DNA of 64,000 nt from an uncultured Tenacibaculum sp. (GCF_947499065.1 NZ_CANMMT010000002.1:123313-187312); one strand, 5' to 3'. Positions 18,148 through 27,707 are shown, numbered from the stretch's first letter. Notes: generated from the sequence alone by a model not told the origin. Translations and numbers: made by a program.

Positions 18148-19119
18148 ATGTTTATGTCAAAGGAATTAAAAACAGGAATTGTAACGGTAATAATTATAGC
18201 TTTATTTATATGGGGATATAATTTTTTAAAGGGGCAAGATTTATTCAGTGCAAATAGTAGGCACTTTTTTGTGGAATATAAAAACATCAATGGACTTAAT
18301 ACTGCTAGTTTAGTAACTATTAATGGCTTAAAAGTAGGAAAGGTTGATGATATTTCTTTTAATTCGAAGTCTGATAAAAGAGGAAGCTTAATAGTAAAAA
18401 TATCATTAGAAAACGATTTTAAGTTTTCTAAAAATAGTGTAGCAAAAATTTACTCTGCAAGCTTAATGGGAGGGCAAAATTTAGCTATTGTACCAAAGTA
18501 TGATGGAGAAACTGCTGTTTCTGGCGATTATCTAAAAGGTGAAGTAGAATCTGATATTTTTTCTTCGGTAGGAGAGAAGTTAAATCCAATTCAAGCAAAG
18601 TTAGAAAATGTATTAGTTGGAGCAGATTCATTATTAATAGGTTTCAACCAAGTTTTAAATCAAAAATCACGTAAAAGTTTAAATAGAAGTATACTTGGAT
18701 TAGAAGGAACTATTTCTGATGTAAGAAAAACACTTTCTTCAGTAAATAGTTTATTAGCAGATAATAAGGTGAATTTAGATTCAACTATGATTAATGCTAA
18801 AAAAATTACAAAGAACTTTTCTAAAGTATCTGATGATTTAGCAAAAGCTGATTTTGGAGCAACTGTTAAAAAATTAGAAACAACATTAACTAACGTAAAT
18901 GGATTGTTGGCTAATATGAAAGAAGGAAAAGGAACTCTAGGTAAATTGATGACGGATGATAAGATGTATACTAACTTAACAAATGCATCTAAAGAAATGG
19001 CAGAGTTATTAAGAGAGATGAAATTAAATCCAAAGCGATTTGTACATTTTTCATTGTTTGGTAAGAAACCTAAGCCTTACAATGAAGAAAACAATAAAAA
19101 CAACACAAGCAACAACTAA
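18148..19119 (+). CDS. MlaD-like MCE domain lipid-transport protein
   Basis: A 323-residue protein with one N-terminal membrane helix (about 8-27: LKTGIVTVIIIALFIWGYNF), then a MCE domain (about 40-125: YKNINGLNTASLVTINGLKVGKV, YSASLMGGQNLAIVP) and a helical C-terminal tail. MCE proteins form hexameric rings or tubes that move phospholipids between membranes. The usual MlaE permease and MlaF ATPase are not adjacent. It follows the amidase by about 60 bp in the same direction. A second in-frame ATG two codons downstream (18154) could be the real start. Confidence 0.87.
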   Translation: MFMSKELKTGIVTVIIIALFIWGYNFLKGQDLFSANSRHFFVEYKNINGLNTASLVTINGLKVGKVDDISFNSKSDKRGSLIVKISLENDFKFSKNSVAKIYSASLMGGQNLAIVPKYDGETAVSGDYLKGEVESDIFSSVGEKLNPIQAKLENVLVGADSLLIGFNQVLNQKSRKSLNRSILGLEGTISDVRKTLSSVNSLLADNKVNLDSTMINAKKITKNFSKVSDDLAKADFGATVKKLETTLTNVNGLLANMKEGKGTLGKLMTDDKMYTNLTNASKEMAELLREMKLNPKRFVHFSLFGKKPKPYNEENNKNNTSNN

Positions 19120-19208
19120 ACAATAAACAACTATAATATTAATTCATAAAAATCCTATAAAGAAAGAAGACAACGATTAACAAAAATTAATAATTTTATT
19201 TAAACACA

Positions 19209-20525
19209 ATGGAGAAATACCTACCAAACATCATTTTTGCAATTATTCTAATTGCAGGTATAGGATATTTTGTAATGAATGTTAGAAAGCTTATCCGAAA
19301 TATTAAGCTAGGAAAAGATATTGACAGAAACGATAGAAAGCCAGAGCGCTGGAAAAATATGGCTAAAATAGCTTTAGGTCAATACAAAATGGTTCGTCGT
19401 CCACTTTCAGGAATATTACATATAGTAGTATATGTAGGTTTTATTTTGATTAATATCGAAATGTTGGAAATCGTAATCGATGGATTGTTTGGAACACATC
19501 GAGTATTCCAACCAATACTAGGTAACGCTATTTATGGATTTTTAATAGGAAACTTTGAAGTGCTAGCTGCATTAGTATTTGTTGCTGTAGTTATTTTCTG
19601 GTTACGAAGAAATATTCAACGTGTTAAGCGTTTTTGGAATAAAGAAATGACAGGATGGCCTAAGAATGATGGAAACATTATTTTATATTTTGAAATGGTG
19701 TTAATGTCTTTATTCTTAGTGATGAATGCTACCGATGTTCCTTTTCAAGAAGCAGGAGCAGGAAATGTTATTTCACAATTTATAGCTCCTTGGTTTGATG
19801 GAAATTCACCAGAAGCATTACATACAATTGAAAAGACAGCTTGGTGGTTACACATTGTAGGAATTTTAATTTTCTTAAACTATTTATATTATTCTAAGCA
19901 TTTACACATTTTATTAGCTTTCCCTAATACTTTTTATGCAAAGCTTGAGCCAAAAGGGCAGCTAGATAACTTGGAAGCTGTGACTAATGAGGTAAAAATG
20001 ATGATGGATCCGGATGCAGATCCATATGCAATGCCAGAAGAAGGAGCAGAAGATGAAGTGCCAGCAAAGTTTGGAGCATCTGATGTAACCGATTTAAACT
20101 GGGTGCAGCTTATGAATGCATATACTTGTACAGAATGCGGACGTTGTACATCTTCTTGTCCAGCAAATCTTACAGGAAAAGAATTATCGCCACGTGCTAT
20201 TATGATGAAAACACGTGACCGTTTAGAAGAAGTAGGTAAAAATATTGATGCTAACGGTGGTGAGTTTAAAGACGATGGAAAACAATTATTAAACGATTAT
20301 ATATCACCAGAAGAATTATGGGCGTGTACTAGTTGTAACGCTTGTGTACAGGAATGTCCTATTGGTATAGACCCTTTATCTATTATTATGGAAATGCGTC
20401 GTTATTTGGTAATGGAAGAATCTGCAGCTCCACAAGAGTTGAATATGATGATGACCAATATTGAAAATAACGGAGCTCCATGGCAGTATAGTCAGATGGA
20501 TAGATTAAATTGGAAAGACGAATAG
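19209..20525 (+). CDS. Membrane-bound 4Fe-4S electron-transfer protein (HdrC/NarI-like fusion)
   Basis: A 438-residue protein with about five to six transmembrane helices in the first 250 residues, resembling a nitrate-reductase-gamma type membrane anchor with conserved histidines (LHIVVYVGF, WWLHIVGIL, SKHLHILLAF). The C-terminal soluble domain has two complete 4Fe-4S motifs, CTECGRCTSSCPANLTG and CTSCNACVQECPIGID. It probably passes electrons between the quinone pool and the next gene's CCG-domain protein, which follows 89 bp later. The exact partner enzyme is unknown. Such pairs are common in Bacteroidota. Confidence 0.87.
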   Translation: MEKYLPNIIFAIILIAGIGYFVMNVRKLIRNIKLGKDIDRNDRKPERWKNMAKIALGQYKMVRRPLSGILHIVVYVGFILINIEMLEIVIDGLFGTHRVFQPILGNAIYGFLIGNFEVLAALVFVAVVIFWLRRNIQRVKRFWNKEMTGWPKNDGNIILYFEMVLMSLFLVMNATDVPFQEAGAGNVISQFIAPWFDGNSPEALHTIEKTAWWLHIVGILIFLNYLYYSKHLHILLAFPNTFYAKLEPKGQLDNLEAVTNEVKMMMDPDADPYAMPEEGAEDEVPAKFGASDVTDLNWVQLMNAYTCTECGRCTSSCPANLTGKELSPRAIMMKTRDRLEEVGKNIDANGGEFKDDGKQLLNDYISPEELWACTSCNACVQECPIGIDPLSIIMEMRRYLVMEESAAPQELNMMMTNIENNGAPWQYSQMDRLNWKDE

Positions 20526-20614
20526 AAAATAATTTTTAATTAAAAGTTTTTAATTAAGAGTTATTTAAAAAATCTAAACTCTAGAATAAAGACTTAAAAC
20601 TCAAACTTAGAGAT

Positions 20615-21394
20615 ATGAACGTACCAACAATGGCAGATATGATGGCTCAAGGAAAACAACCAGAAGTGTTGTTTTGGGTAGGAGCAGCAGGAAGTTATGA
20701 CGATAGAGCAAAGAAAATAACAAAAGCGTTTGTTAAAATATTAAACATGGCAGGAGTAGATTTTGCTGTGTTAGGAACTGAAGAAAGTTCAACAGGAGAT
20801 GCAGCAAAAAGAGCAGGAAATGAATTTTTATTTCAAATGCAGGCTGTAACTAATATAGAAGTATTAAATGCTTATGAGGTAAAAACAATAGTTACTTGCG
20901 ACCCTCATTCATTCAATACATTAAAAAATGAATACCCAGGATTGGGAGGTAAATATGAAGTTTTCCACCATACACAATATATAAGTAAATTAATTAAAGA
21001 AGGACGCTTATCTATTGAAGGAGAAAATTTAAAAGGAAAACGATTAACATACCACGATCCTTGTTATTTAGGACGTGCAAACGATGTTTATGAAACTCCA
21101 AGAGATTTAATTCGTCGATTAGGAGTAAAAATGACTGAAATGAAGCGACATAAATCTACAGCTTTATGTTGTGGAGCTGGAGGAGCGCAAATGTTCAAGG
21201 AGCCAGAAAAAGGAGATATGGATATCAATGTACTTCGAACTGAAGATGCTTTAGAAACAAATCCACAAATTATAGCAACAGGATGTCCTTATTGTAATAC
21301 AATGATGACAGATGGTGTGAAATTCAAATTAAAAGAAGACCAGATTGTTGTTAAAGATATTGCAGAATTAATAGCTGAGGCTAATAATTTATAA
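20615..21394 (+). CDS. CCG-domain (HdrB/GlpC-like) Fe-S protein
   Basis: A 259-residue soluble protein with two cysteine-rich CCG modules: HDPCYLGRANDVYETPR followed by LCCGAGGAQMFKE, and the closing GCPYCNTMMTDG. These motifs bind the non-cubane or [4Fe-4S] centre in heterodisulfide-reductase subunit B and the LldE/GlpC families. It is the second gene of the electron-transfer pair. The substrate cannot be deduced. It is terminated by the hairpin at 21418. Confidence 0.87.
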   Translation: MNVPTMADMMAQGKQPEVLFWVGAAGSYDDRAKKITKAFVKILNMAGVDFAVLGTEESSTGDAAKRAGNEFLFQMQAVTNIEVLNAYEVKTIVTCDPHSFNTLKNEYPGLGGKYEVFHHTQYISKLIKEGRLSIEGENLKGKRLTYHDPCYLGRANDVYETPRDLIRRLGVKMTEMKRHKSTALCCGAGGAQMFKEPEKGDMDINVLRTEDALETNPQIIATGCPYCNTMMTDGVKFKLKEDQIVVKDIAELIAEANNL

Positions 21395-21417
21395 AAGCAA
21401 GATATAATATAATGTTT

Positions 21418-21446
21418 ATTCCCGCGTAAGCGGGAATCTTATTTTT
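21418..21446 (+). terminator. Terminator after the Fe-S gene pair
   Basis: The stem ATTCCCGC-GTAA-GCGGGAAT is followed by CTTATTTTT, six bases before the menA start. Confidence 0.75.
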
Positions 21447-21451
21447 AAAGA

Positions 21452-22390
21452 ATGATTAAAAATTATATAAAAGCAGCACGTTTAAGAACTTTACCGTTAT
21501 CAGTATCAGGTATTATTGTTGGTGCATGTTTAGGATTGAATGATTATTTAAAATCACCAAATGTTTTTGCTGGATGCTTTGGTGAGCCAACAGTTTTAAA
21601 TAGTGATATTTTCTGGCTAGCAATTCTAACAACCATAGGTTTTCAAGTACTATCAAATTTTGCTAATGATTATGGAGATGGAGTAAAAGGAACTGATGAT
21701 AATAGAGAAGGAGAAGCACGTATGGTTTCTTCTGGGGCTATTACACCAAAGCAAATGAAAATAGCAATGATTATTACTGGAGCTATTACCTTAGTAATTG
21801 CTTTGCTATTAATTTATGTAGCATTTGGAAAGGATAACTTTTTATATTCAGTAATTTTCTTCGGATTAGGTATTGCCTCAATTATAGCAGCAATTAAATA
21901 TACCGTAGGAAAATCAGCTTATGGTTATAGTGGGTTTGGTGATGTATTCGTGTTTGTATTTTTTGGTTTATTAGCAGTGGTAGGAACTTACTTTTTATAT
22001 ACTAAAGAATTAAACTTAACAATCTTTCTACCAGCAATTACAATAGGATTATTAAGTACAGCAGTATTGAACTTAAATAATATGCGAGATAGAGTAAATG
22101 ATGCTAAATCAGGAAAGAATACATTAGTGGTAAAAATGGGAGCTAAAGCTGCAAAAAACTATCACTATTTGTTAATAGGAGTATCATTTTTATGCGCATT
22201 ATCATATGTGTTTCTTAAGTATGAATCGCCATATCAATTCTTATTTATAATTGCTTACATACCCATTTTAAAACACATAGTTTTTGTATCTAAAAATAAA
22301 GAGGAAGCATTACTTGATGGAGAATTAAAAAAAGTAGCATTAAGTACTTTTTTATTTTCAATACTTTTTGGACTAGGACAAGTTTTGTAA
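21452..22390 (+). CDS. menA: 1,4-dihydroxy-2-naphthoate polyprenyltransferase
   Basis: A 312-residue polytopic inner-membrane prenyltransferase of the UbiA family. The first Asp-rich motif is NDYGDGVKGTDDNREG (about 73-88) and the second is DRVNDAKSGKNTL, both required for magnesium-diphosphate binding. It attaches the isoprenoid tail to 1,4-dihydroxy-2-naphthoate in menaquinone synthesis. menC and menE follow in the same direction within 4 kb, which supports this over other UbiA specificities. Confidence 0.93.
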   Translation: MIKNYIKAARLRTLPLSVSGIIVGACLGLNDYLKSPNVFAGCFGEPTVLNSDIFWLAILTTIGFQVLSNFANDYGDGVKGTDDNREGEARMVSSGAITPKQMKIAMIITGAITLVIALLLIYVAFGKDNFLYSVIFFGLGIASIIAAIKYTVGKSAYGYSGFGDVFVFVFFGLLAVVGTYFLYTKELNLTIFLPAITIGLLSTAVLNLNNMRDRVNDAKSGKNTLVVKMGAKAAKNYHYLLIGVSFLCALSYVFLKYESPYQFLFIIAYIPILKHIVFVSKNKEEALLDGELKKVALSTFLFSILFGLGQVL

Positions 22391-22421
22391 CTTGCCTATA
22401 AACTAACTTCAGAATATTATT

Positions 22422-23099
22422 ATGAATATTACATTTTACGGACATGCATGTTTTGGTATCGAAATAAACGGAACACATGTATTAGTAGACCCATTTATAA
22501 CAGGAAACCCTTTAGCATCAGAAATTAAAGTAGAAGATATAAAAGCAGATTATATCTTGTTAACTCATGCACATCAAGATCATATATTAGATGTAGAACT
22601 AATTGCAGAGCGAACAGGAGCAACAATAATTTCAAATTATGAAATTGTTATGCATTATGGAGCTAAAAATTTAAAAGGACATCCAGTAAATCATGGAGGA
22701 ACTTTTAAAACAGAAGCTTTTTCAGCAAAATATGTAAATGCTATACATACATCTTCATTTCCTGATGGAACTTATGGAGGACAACCAGGAGGTTTTGTAA
22801 TTTCAGCAGGAGATAAATCATTATACATAGCAGGAGATACTGCAGTTACCATGGATATGAAGTTAATACCGATGACAACAAAGTTATCTGCCTCAATTTT
22901 ACCAATAGGAGATAACTTTACTATGGGAGTAGATGATGCAATTATAGCTAGTGATTTTGTAGAATGTGATAAAGTTATTGGTTGTCATTTTAATACATTT
23001 CCACCAATAGAAATTAATGTAGAAGAAGCAAAAGAAGCATTTACAAAAGCAAGTAAAGAGTTAACTATTATTGAAATAGGAAAAACAATAAGCATATAA
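22422..23099 (+). CDS. UPF0173-type metal-dependent hydrolase
   Basis: A 225-residue cytoplasmic metallo-beta-lactamase-fold protein. The metal site is seen as LLTHAHQDHILD (HxHxDH). Other typical parts are the N-terminal FYGHACFGIEINGTHVLVDPF and the ADTA-like SLYIAGDTAVTMDM segment, which match the UPF0173 group. The physiological substrate of that group is unknown. It sits between menA and menC in one closely spaced direction, so it is probably co-transcribed. Confidence 0.88.
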   Translation: MNITFYGHACFGIEINGTHVLVDPFITGNPLASEIKVEDIKADYILLTHAHQDHILDVELIAERTGATIISNYEIVMHYGAKNLKGHPVNHGGTFKTEAFSAKYVNAIHTSSFPDGTYGGQPGGFVISAGDKSLYIAGDTAVTMDMKLIPMTTKLSASILPIGDNFTMGVDDAIIASDFVECDKVIGCHFNTFPPIEINVEEAKEAFTKASKELTIIEIGKTISI

Positions 23100-23103
23100 T
23101 CCA

Positions 23104-23619
23104 ATGAAAGGCGTAAAAATAGTTTTAGGAATAATATCGGCATTAATAGTTATATTTTTCTCAACAGGGTTAGTCATTTCTGAAGTAAAATATACTACCG
23201 AAGTAGAAATAAATAAACCAGTAAATGAAGTTTTTGCTGATTTTGAGAATATTGAATTGATGAAAGAATGGATGCCAGAACTAAAGTCAATTCAAGTTTT
23301 AGAAGAAAAACCAGGAAAGGTTGGAAGTACTTATAAAATAGAAATAGACAATCAAGGAAGGTTGATAACTATGACAGAGAAAGTGCTAGCTTATGAGATG
23401 AATAAACGAATTAGCTTTCATTTTGATGCTGAAAATATGTTAAAAACAGACGATTATGTATTCACATCAAATGGTAATACTACAAAAATAGTACAAGAGT
23501 CAATTTGTACTAGTGACTCTTACATAATGAGATGTTTATTTCCTTATTTCAAAGGAGAATTAAAAAGGATAAGTCAAACATATTTAGACGCATTTAAAAA
23601 AGCATCTGAAGCTCAATAA
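23104..23619 (+). CDS. SRPBCC family protein
   Basis: A 171-residue protein with one N-terminal hydrophobic segment (about 5-25) and a SRPBCC (START/Bet v1-like) fold, suggested by VEINKPVNEVFADFENIELMKEWMPEL and the alternating strands that follow, ending in a long C-terminal helix. It would bind a hydrophobic ligand. It starts 4 bp after the hydrolase stop, so translation is coupled. Ligand and role are unknown. Confidence 0.8.
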   Translation: MKGVKIVLGIISALIVIFFSTGLVISEVKYTTEVEINKPVNEVFADFENIELMKEWMPELKSIQVLEEKPGKVGSTYKIEIDNQGRLITMTEKVLAYEMNKRISFHFDAENMLKTDDYVFTSNGNTTKIVQESICTSDSYIMRCLFPYFKGELKRISQTYLDAFKKASEAQ

Positions 23620-23628
23620 ACACGAATA

Positions 23629-24669
23629 TTGATAACAGCAACTTACAAGAAGTATATTCTTAATTTTAAGCAGGCTAGTGGAACCTCACGAGGAGTTTTA
23701 AGAACCAAAGAAACATGGTTTTTAATGTTATCTGAAAAAGGTAAAAAAGGCTATGGTGAATGTGGTTTGTTTAGAGGCTTGAGCGCAGATGATAGAGATG
23801 ATTATGAAGAAAAGCTTCAATGGGTTTGTCAAAATATTCATTTAGGATTAGAAAAGTTATTAGTTGAAACGATAAAATTTCCATCAATTCAATTTGGACT
23901 AGAGCAAGCGTTTTTGTCCTTAAAAGGAGATAATTCATTTGAATTGTATCCATCAAAATTTAGTCAAGGAATAGACAATATTTCTATTAATGGATTAATA
24001 TGGATGGGTGATAAATCTTTTATGCAACAGCAAATAAAAGATAAATTGCAACAAGGCTTTACAACGATTAAAATGAAAATTGGTGCTATAGATTTTGATA
24101 CTGAAATTGAATTATTAAAATCAATAAGAAAAGAGTTTTCACCAAAAGAAATAGAATTACGTGTAGATGCTAATGGTGCTTTTACTCCAGAGAATGCTTT
24201 AGGAAAATTAGAACGATTGTCTGAATTAGAAATGCATTCTATAGAGCAACCTATAAAGCAGGGGCAATGGCAAGAGATGGCAAAACTGTGCGAAAAAACA
24301 CCTTTAGCCATAGCGTTGGATGAAGAGTTAATTGGAGTTTTTTCAAAAGAGGACAAAGAAAAATGTATTGAAACAATCAAGCCTCAGTATATTATTTTAA
24401 AACCAAGTTTAGTTGGAGGTTTTAAAGGAAGTGAAGAATGGATTTCTATAGCAAATAAATATAAAGCGGGAAATTGGATAACTTCAGCTTTGGAAAGTAA
24501 TATTGGTTTAAATGCCATTGCTCAATGGACATATACATTAAATAACGCATTACCTCAAGGATTAGGAACTGGGAGTTTATTTACAAATAATATAGAAAGC
24601 CCATTAGAAGTTTCTAAAGGTAGTTTAGGATACAATAATAAAAAAGATTGGCAATTTAATTTAGAATAA
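23629..24669 (+). CDS. menC: o-Succinylbenzoate synthase
   Basis: A 346-residue enolase-superfamily enzyme that dehydrates SHCHC to o-succinylbenzoate in menaquinone synthesis. Superfamily residues are in TIKMKIG (lysine), RVDANGAF and MHSIEQPI (acid metal ligands), ALDEELIG, and KPSLVGGF with the second lysine. The start appears to be TTG at 23629, because the conserved N-terminus (ATYKKYILNFKQ) begins right after it and no ATG lies between it and the upstream stop. The stop overlaps the next ATG by one base. Confidence 0.92.
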   Translation: MITATYKKYILNFKQASGTSRGVLRTKETWFLMLSEKGKKGYGECGLFRGLSADDRDDYEEKLQWVCQNIHLGLEKLLVETIKFPSIQFGLEQAFLSLKGDNSFELYPSKFSQGIDNISINGLIWMGDKSFMQQQIKDKLQQGFTTIKMKIGAIDFDTEIELLKSIRKEFSPKEIELRVDANGAFTPENALGKLERLSELEMHSIEQPIKQGQWQEMAKLCEKTPLAIALDEELIGVFSKEDKEKCIETIKPQYIILKPSLVGGFKGSEEWISIANKYKAGNWITSALESNIGLNAIAQWTYTLNNALPQGLGTGSLFTNNIESPLEVSKGSLGYNNKKDWQFNLE

Positions 24670-25616
24670 TGAATTTTATACAACAAGCATATAAAGGAAA
24701 AAACGATTGGTTTTATTATTTAGGAGTACTGTTTTTAGTATTGATTTGTTGGCAGTTTATAGGTGTTATACCACTAGCAATTACAGCTGTTTTACATGCA
24801 GAAAACATGGATGAATTTTTAATGGCTGCTAACGATAATTTCATGACTTTAGGAATAAATAAAAGCTTGTTTTTATTTATGATGATTTTAATGTTTGCAA
24901 TTGGATTGGCTGCATTATTATTTTCAATTAAATACATCCATAAAAGAGCAATAAAAACCCTTGTAACAAGTAGAGAAAAAATAGATTGGAAACGATTTTG
25001 GTTTGGTTTTTTTACTTGGGGAATTGTTGCCATAGTAGTCATAGGAGCTGGAATAGTATTAGAACCAGACAACTATACATGGAATTTTAAACCAATCCCA
25101 TTTTTTACATTAGTTTTAGTTTCTTTTTTGTTTTTACCACTACAAACAAGTTTCGAAGAATTGTTATTTAGAGGGTATTTTATGCAAGGTTTGGGTACTT
25201 GGTTTAAAAATAGATGGCTTCCATTAATAATTACATCAGTTGCATTCGGATTGCTACATGGAGCGAATCCAGAAGTTGAAAAACTGGGATACATTTCAAT
25301 GGTATTTTATATAGGTACAGGATTCTTTTTTGGAATCACAACTTTAATGGACGAAGGAACAGAGCTAGCATTAGGATTACATGCAATAAATAATATAGTA
25401 GCAGCTTTCTTGGTAACAACAGATTGGACTGTTTTTCAAACAGATGCTTTATTTATTGATACTTCAGAACCATCAGTAGGGATAGAAATGTTTTTACCTG
25501 TTTTTGTTTTATATCCGTTAATGCTATTGTTATTTTCAAAAAAATATGGTTGGAAAAATTGGAAAGAAAAATTATTTGGAACAATAGAAAAACCATTAAC
25601 TATTGAAGAATACTAG
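24669..25616 (+). CDS. CPBP family intramembrane protease/prenyl-binding protein
   Basis: A 315-residue protein with about seven to eight membrane helices and the CPBP/Abi signatures: EELLFRGYFMQGLG (paired Glu and Arg), FGLLHGANPEV (His) and LGLHAINNIVAAF (His/Asn). These are the intramembrane glutamic protease residues. It overlaps menC by one base and menE by 14 bases, so it belongs to the menaquinone transcript, but no direct role in that pathway is known. Confidence 0.9.
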   Translation: MNFIQQAYKGKNDWFYYLGVLFLVLICWQFIGVIPLAITAVLHAENMDEFLMAANDNFMTLGINKSLFLFMMILMFAIGLAALLFSIKYIHKRAIKTLVTSREKIDWKRFWFGFFTWGIVAIVVIGAGIVLEPDNYTWNFKPIPFFTLVLVSFLFLPLQTSFEELLFRGYFMQGLGTWFKNRWLPLIITSVAFGLLHGANPEVEKLGYISMVFYIGTGFFFGITTLMDEGTELALGLHAINNIVAAFLVTTDWTVFQTDALFIDTSEPSVGIEMFLPVFVLYPLMLLLFSKKYGWKNWKEKLFGTIEKPLTIEEY

Positions 25617-26649
25617 CTTCCATAAAAGATTTAAATTAAATAGTAAATCCTTTTCAGATAAGGATGAGTTGTTAGACTTTTCAAAAGATATTTCACAATC
25701 AATATTTAGTTTTTTAAACGATTGGTTTAATACGAACAATTTTGTAGTAGTTAATACATCTGGATCAACCGGAACTCCTAAGCCTATAAAGCTAAAAAAA
25801 GAGTTTATGAAAAACTCAGCAATAGCTACGGGCACATTTTTTAATTTAAGAGAAAGAACCACAGCTTTATTATGCTTATCAACCGATTATATAGCGGGAA
25901 AAATGATGTTGGTTAGAGCTTTAACACTTGGATGGGAAATAGATATAGTAGCTCCAGTTTCAAATCCTTTAGAAGGCTTAAAAAAGAAATATGATTTTTC
26001 AGCAATGGTTCCAATGCAATTAAGGAACTCATTAAATGAATTATATAAAATAGATAAATTAATTGTTGGAGGAGGAGTAGTATCGAATGATTTAATAGAG
26101 GAAATTCAAGAGAAAGAAACAAAAATATATGCCACTTATGGTATGACTGAGACTATTACTCATGTAGCCATCAAAAAACTTAATCATGTTGTGTTATCTG
26201 ATTGTAATACATATGAAGCACTTCCAAATGTAAACTTTTCAAAAGATTCACGTAATTGTTTGGTGATAGAAGCTCCTAAAGTAACAGAAGAGAAACTTAT
26301 AACAAATGATGTAGTTTCATTGATTTCAAGCAAAGAGTTTGACTGGTTGGGGCGTTTTGATAATGTAATTAATTCGGGAGGTGTAAAATTGCATCCAGAG
26401 AAGATAGAGGAGAAGCTATCAAAAATAATTTCAGAACGTTTTTTTGTAATTGGAGTTCCAGATACTATTTTAGGAGAAAAACTAATATTAATTGTTGAAG
26501 GAAAAAAGAAAAGTATACTTCTTAATAGTTTACAAGATTTATCTAAATATGAAGTACCTAAAGAGGTTTACTTTTTAGATAAGTTTATAGAAACAGAAAC
26601 TAAAAAAATTCGACGAAAGAAAACACTAGATTTAACTTATAGAAGTTAG
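25603..26649 (+). CDS. menE: AMP-binding enzyme, o-succinylbenzoate-CoA ligase
   Basis: A 348-residue acyl-CoA synthetase that is short for the family (usually about 450-500), because the region before the P-loop is reduced, as is usual in Bacteroidota MenE. Motifs are VVNTSGSTGTPKPIKL (phosphate loop), YGMTETITHVA, DWLGRFDNVINSGGVKLHPE (hinge) and a C-terminal catalytic lysine region TKKIRRKKT. It activates o-succinylbenzoate for naphthoate ring closure. The start is a TTG inside the CPBP gene. It is the last gene of the men block; no terminator is obvious immediately after. Confidence 0.87.
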   Translation: MKNTSFHKRFKLNSKSFSDKDELLDFSKDISQSIFSFLNDWFNTNNFVVVNTSGSTGTPKPIKLKKEFMKNSAIATGTFFNLRERTTALLCLSTDYIAGKMMLVRALTLGWEIDIVAPVSNPLEGLKKKYDFSAMVPMQLRNSLNELYKIDKLIVGGGVVSNDLIEEIQEKETKIYATYGMTETITHVAIKKLNHVVLSDCNTYEALPNVNFSKDSRNCLVIEAPKVTEEKLITNDVVSLISSKEFDWLGRFDNVINSGGVKLHPEKIEEKLSKIISERFFVIGVPDTILGEKLILIVEGKKKSILLNSLQDLSKYEVPKEVYFLDKFIETETKKIRRKKTLDLTYRS

Positions 26650-26664
26650 TTAAAATTAGAGTGA

Positions 26665-26765
26665 AACAAAAAAAGAAAAGAAGTTATCACATACAGACAC
26701 TCCTTTTCTTAAAACTAACTAATCAATCAAATTGTTTATAATAAAAAAGAAAAAACTTTCAAATT
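26665..26765 (-). ncRNA. Putative small RNA, GAAAAGAAGT family, copy 1
   Basis: Reading leftward, the -7 box TATCTTTG (26772-26779) is followed by GAAGTATAATTTGAAAG, then ATTGATTAGTTAGTT, and a terminator with a 12-bp stem (arms AAGAAAAGAAGT and ACTCCTTTTCTT on the plus strand, 26673-26710) running into T. There is no ATG in the transcript. Copies with the same order of elements occur at 38070, 38868 and 41122. Confidence 0.6.
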
Positions 26766-26895
26766 ATACTTCAAAGATAGTTTAGATTAATAGGTGTAAT
26801 TTCAAAAATTAGATGAGAAAAGCTTTAGTAACGATGAAATGCGTTTTCCTATAAACGAAGTTAAATTATTATAAAAAACAAGTATTTATTAAGGA

Positions 26896-27028
26896 ATAAA
26901 AAAAGCTCCCGAAGGAGCCACACATCCCTTGGCGGAATAAAATAAATTATCAAAATTTCAGCCGGGGGTAAGTTTCTACTTCGATAATTTACACAGTAAT
27001 TAATTATTATAGGGGATTTCATTAATTA
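26896..27028 (-). ncRNA. Putative structured small RNA
   Basis: The leftward -7 box TACATTTG (27034-27041) is followed by TAGTGTAATTAAT. A stem AAATTATC/GATAATTT encloses a C-rich loop (CCCCCGG), and a terminator GGCTCC-TTCG-GGAGC with a T run ends at about 26896. The sequence after the promoter resembles the GAAAAGAAGT family copy at 41122. No plausible reading frame is present. Confidence 0.45.
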
Positions 27029-27129
27029 CACTACAAATGTATGATGTAGATGTGATGTATATGTCTAATGAAGTGTAAGTGAAGTAGCTATTTTTAGAAT
27101 AATTCTTATATTCAAAACTACTACATAAA

Positions 27130-27152
27130 TAAAAAGGCTCCCTAAGGAGCCC
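27130..27152 (-). terminator. Orphan terminator-like hairpin
   Basis: Leftward GGCTCCTTAGGGAGCC is followed by TTTTTATTT. An upstream CCCC motif 12 bases before resembles the end of the RNA at 26896. A matching promoter is not clear, so only the hairpin is called. Confidence 0.5.
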
Positions 27153-27351
27153 ATACACAAGGGGATAGTAAAACGAATCGTATACTTTAAAATTAAAGAG
27201 TTTTTTGTTTCAAAATAGTAATTGTAGGGTCAAAAGTTTTTTGATTTAGTTTAAAAGACAAAAAGTAAGGATAAAAGAAGTATAGATTAAGTTGCTATTC
27301 GTTTAATGGATTCTAGAAATGAAAGTTGAAATCTAACAAATTGATGTAATA

Positions 27352-27439
27352 AAAAAGAAAAGAAGTAATCCTCCCCAAGATACTTCTTTCCAATAATCGT
27401 TATAAAACTTTATATAGAGCCCCTCGCTCTCTATATGTG
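27352..27439 (-). ncRNA. Putative small RNA, divergent GAAAAGAAGT family member
   Basis: A hairpin with arms GAAAAGAAGTA and TACTTCTTTC and a G-rich loop (reading leftward TTGGGGAGGA) is followed by a T run. It is preceded by a second hairpin around GAGAGCGAGGGGCTC (27415-27435). A weak -7 box TACTTTTA lies at 27440-27447. It is less well conserved than the other copies. Confidence 0.4.
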
Positions 27440-27554
27440 ATAAAAGTAATGAGATATAGCTTATAATTATTTGATAATTAGACGATTTGAAGGTATCTTT
27501 AGATGAAATGTTAGCTTCTTAATATGAAAGTATTAAATAGTAGTGTAAGTTCTT

Positions 27555-27707
27555 TTAATCAAAATCGAAAAATTCACCATCATTATCATTTTCATATAAG
27601 TGAAAATCGATATCTGTATCATTTGGTAAATTGTTAAAAACCAAAACAATGATTATGAAGCCTATAATTATAGAAATAAACAATACATAATCCCAAGGAA
27701 TGTTCAT
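27555..27707 (-). CDS. Small single-helix membrane protein with acidic tail
   Basis: 50 residues: one membrane helix (about 6-26, VLFISIIIGFIIIVLVF) followed by an acidic tail (NDNDGEFFDFD). The frame is open 20 codons further upstream, but that part covers a promoter-like TTACACTG...TATTTTTA stretch shared with the small membrane genes at 55-62 kb, so the ATG at 27707 is preferred. The acidic tail is echoed in the gene at 61816 and the remnant at 52944. Function unknown. Confidence 0.5.
   Translation of the reverse strand: MNIPWDYVLFISIIIGFIIIVLVFNNLPNDTDIDFHLYENDNDGEFFDFD

Noticed and set aside
23964..24380. 138-codon minus-strand frame inside menC
   Set aside because: Antisense of a well-supported enolase-family gene; composition is typical of a shadow frame.
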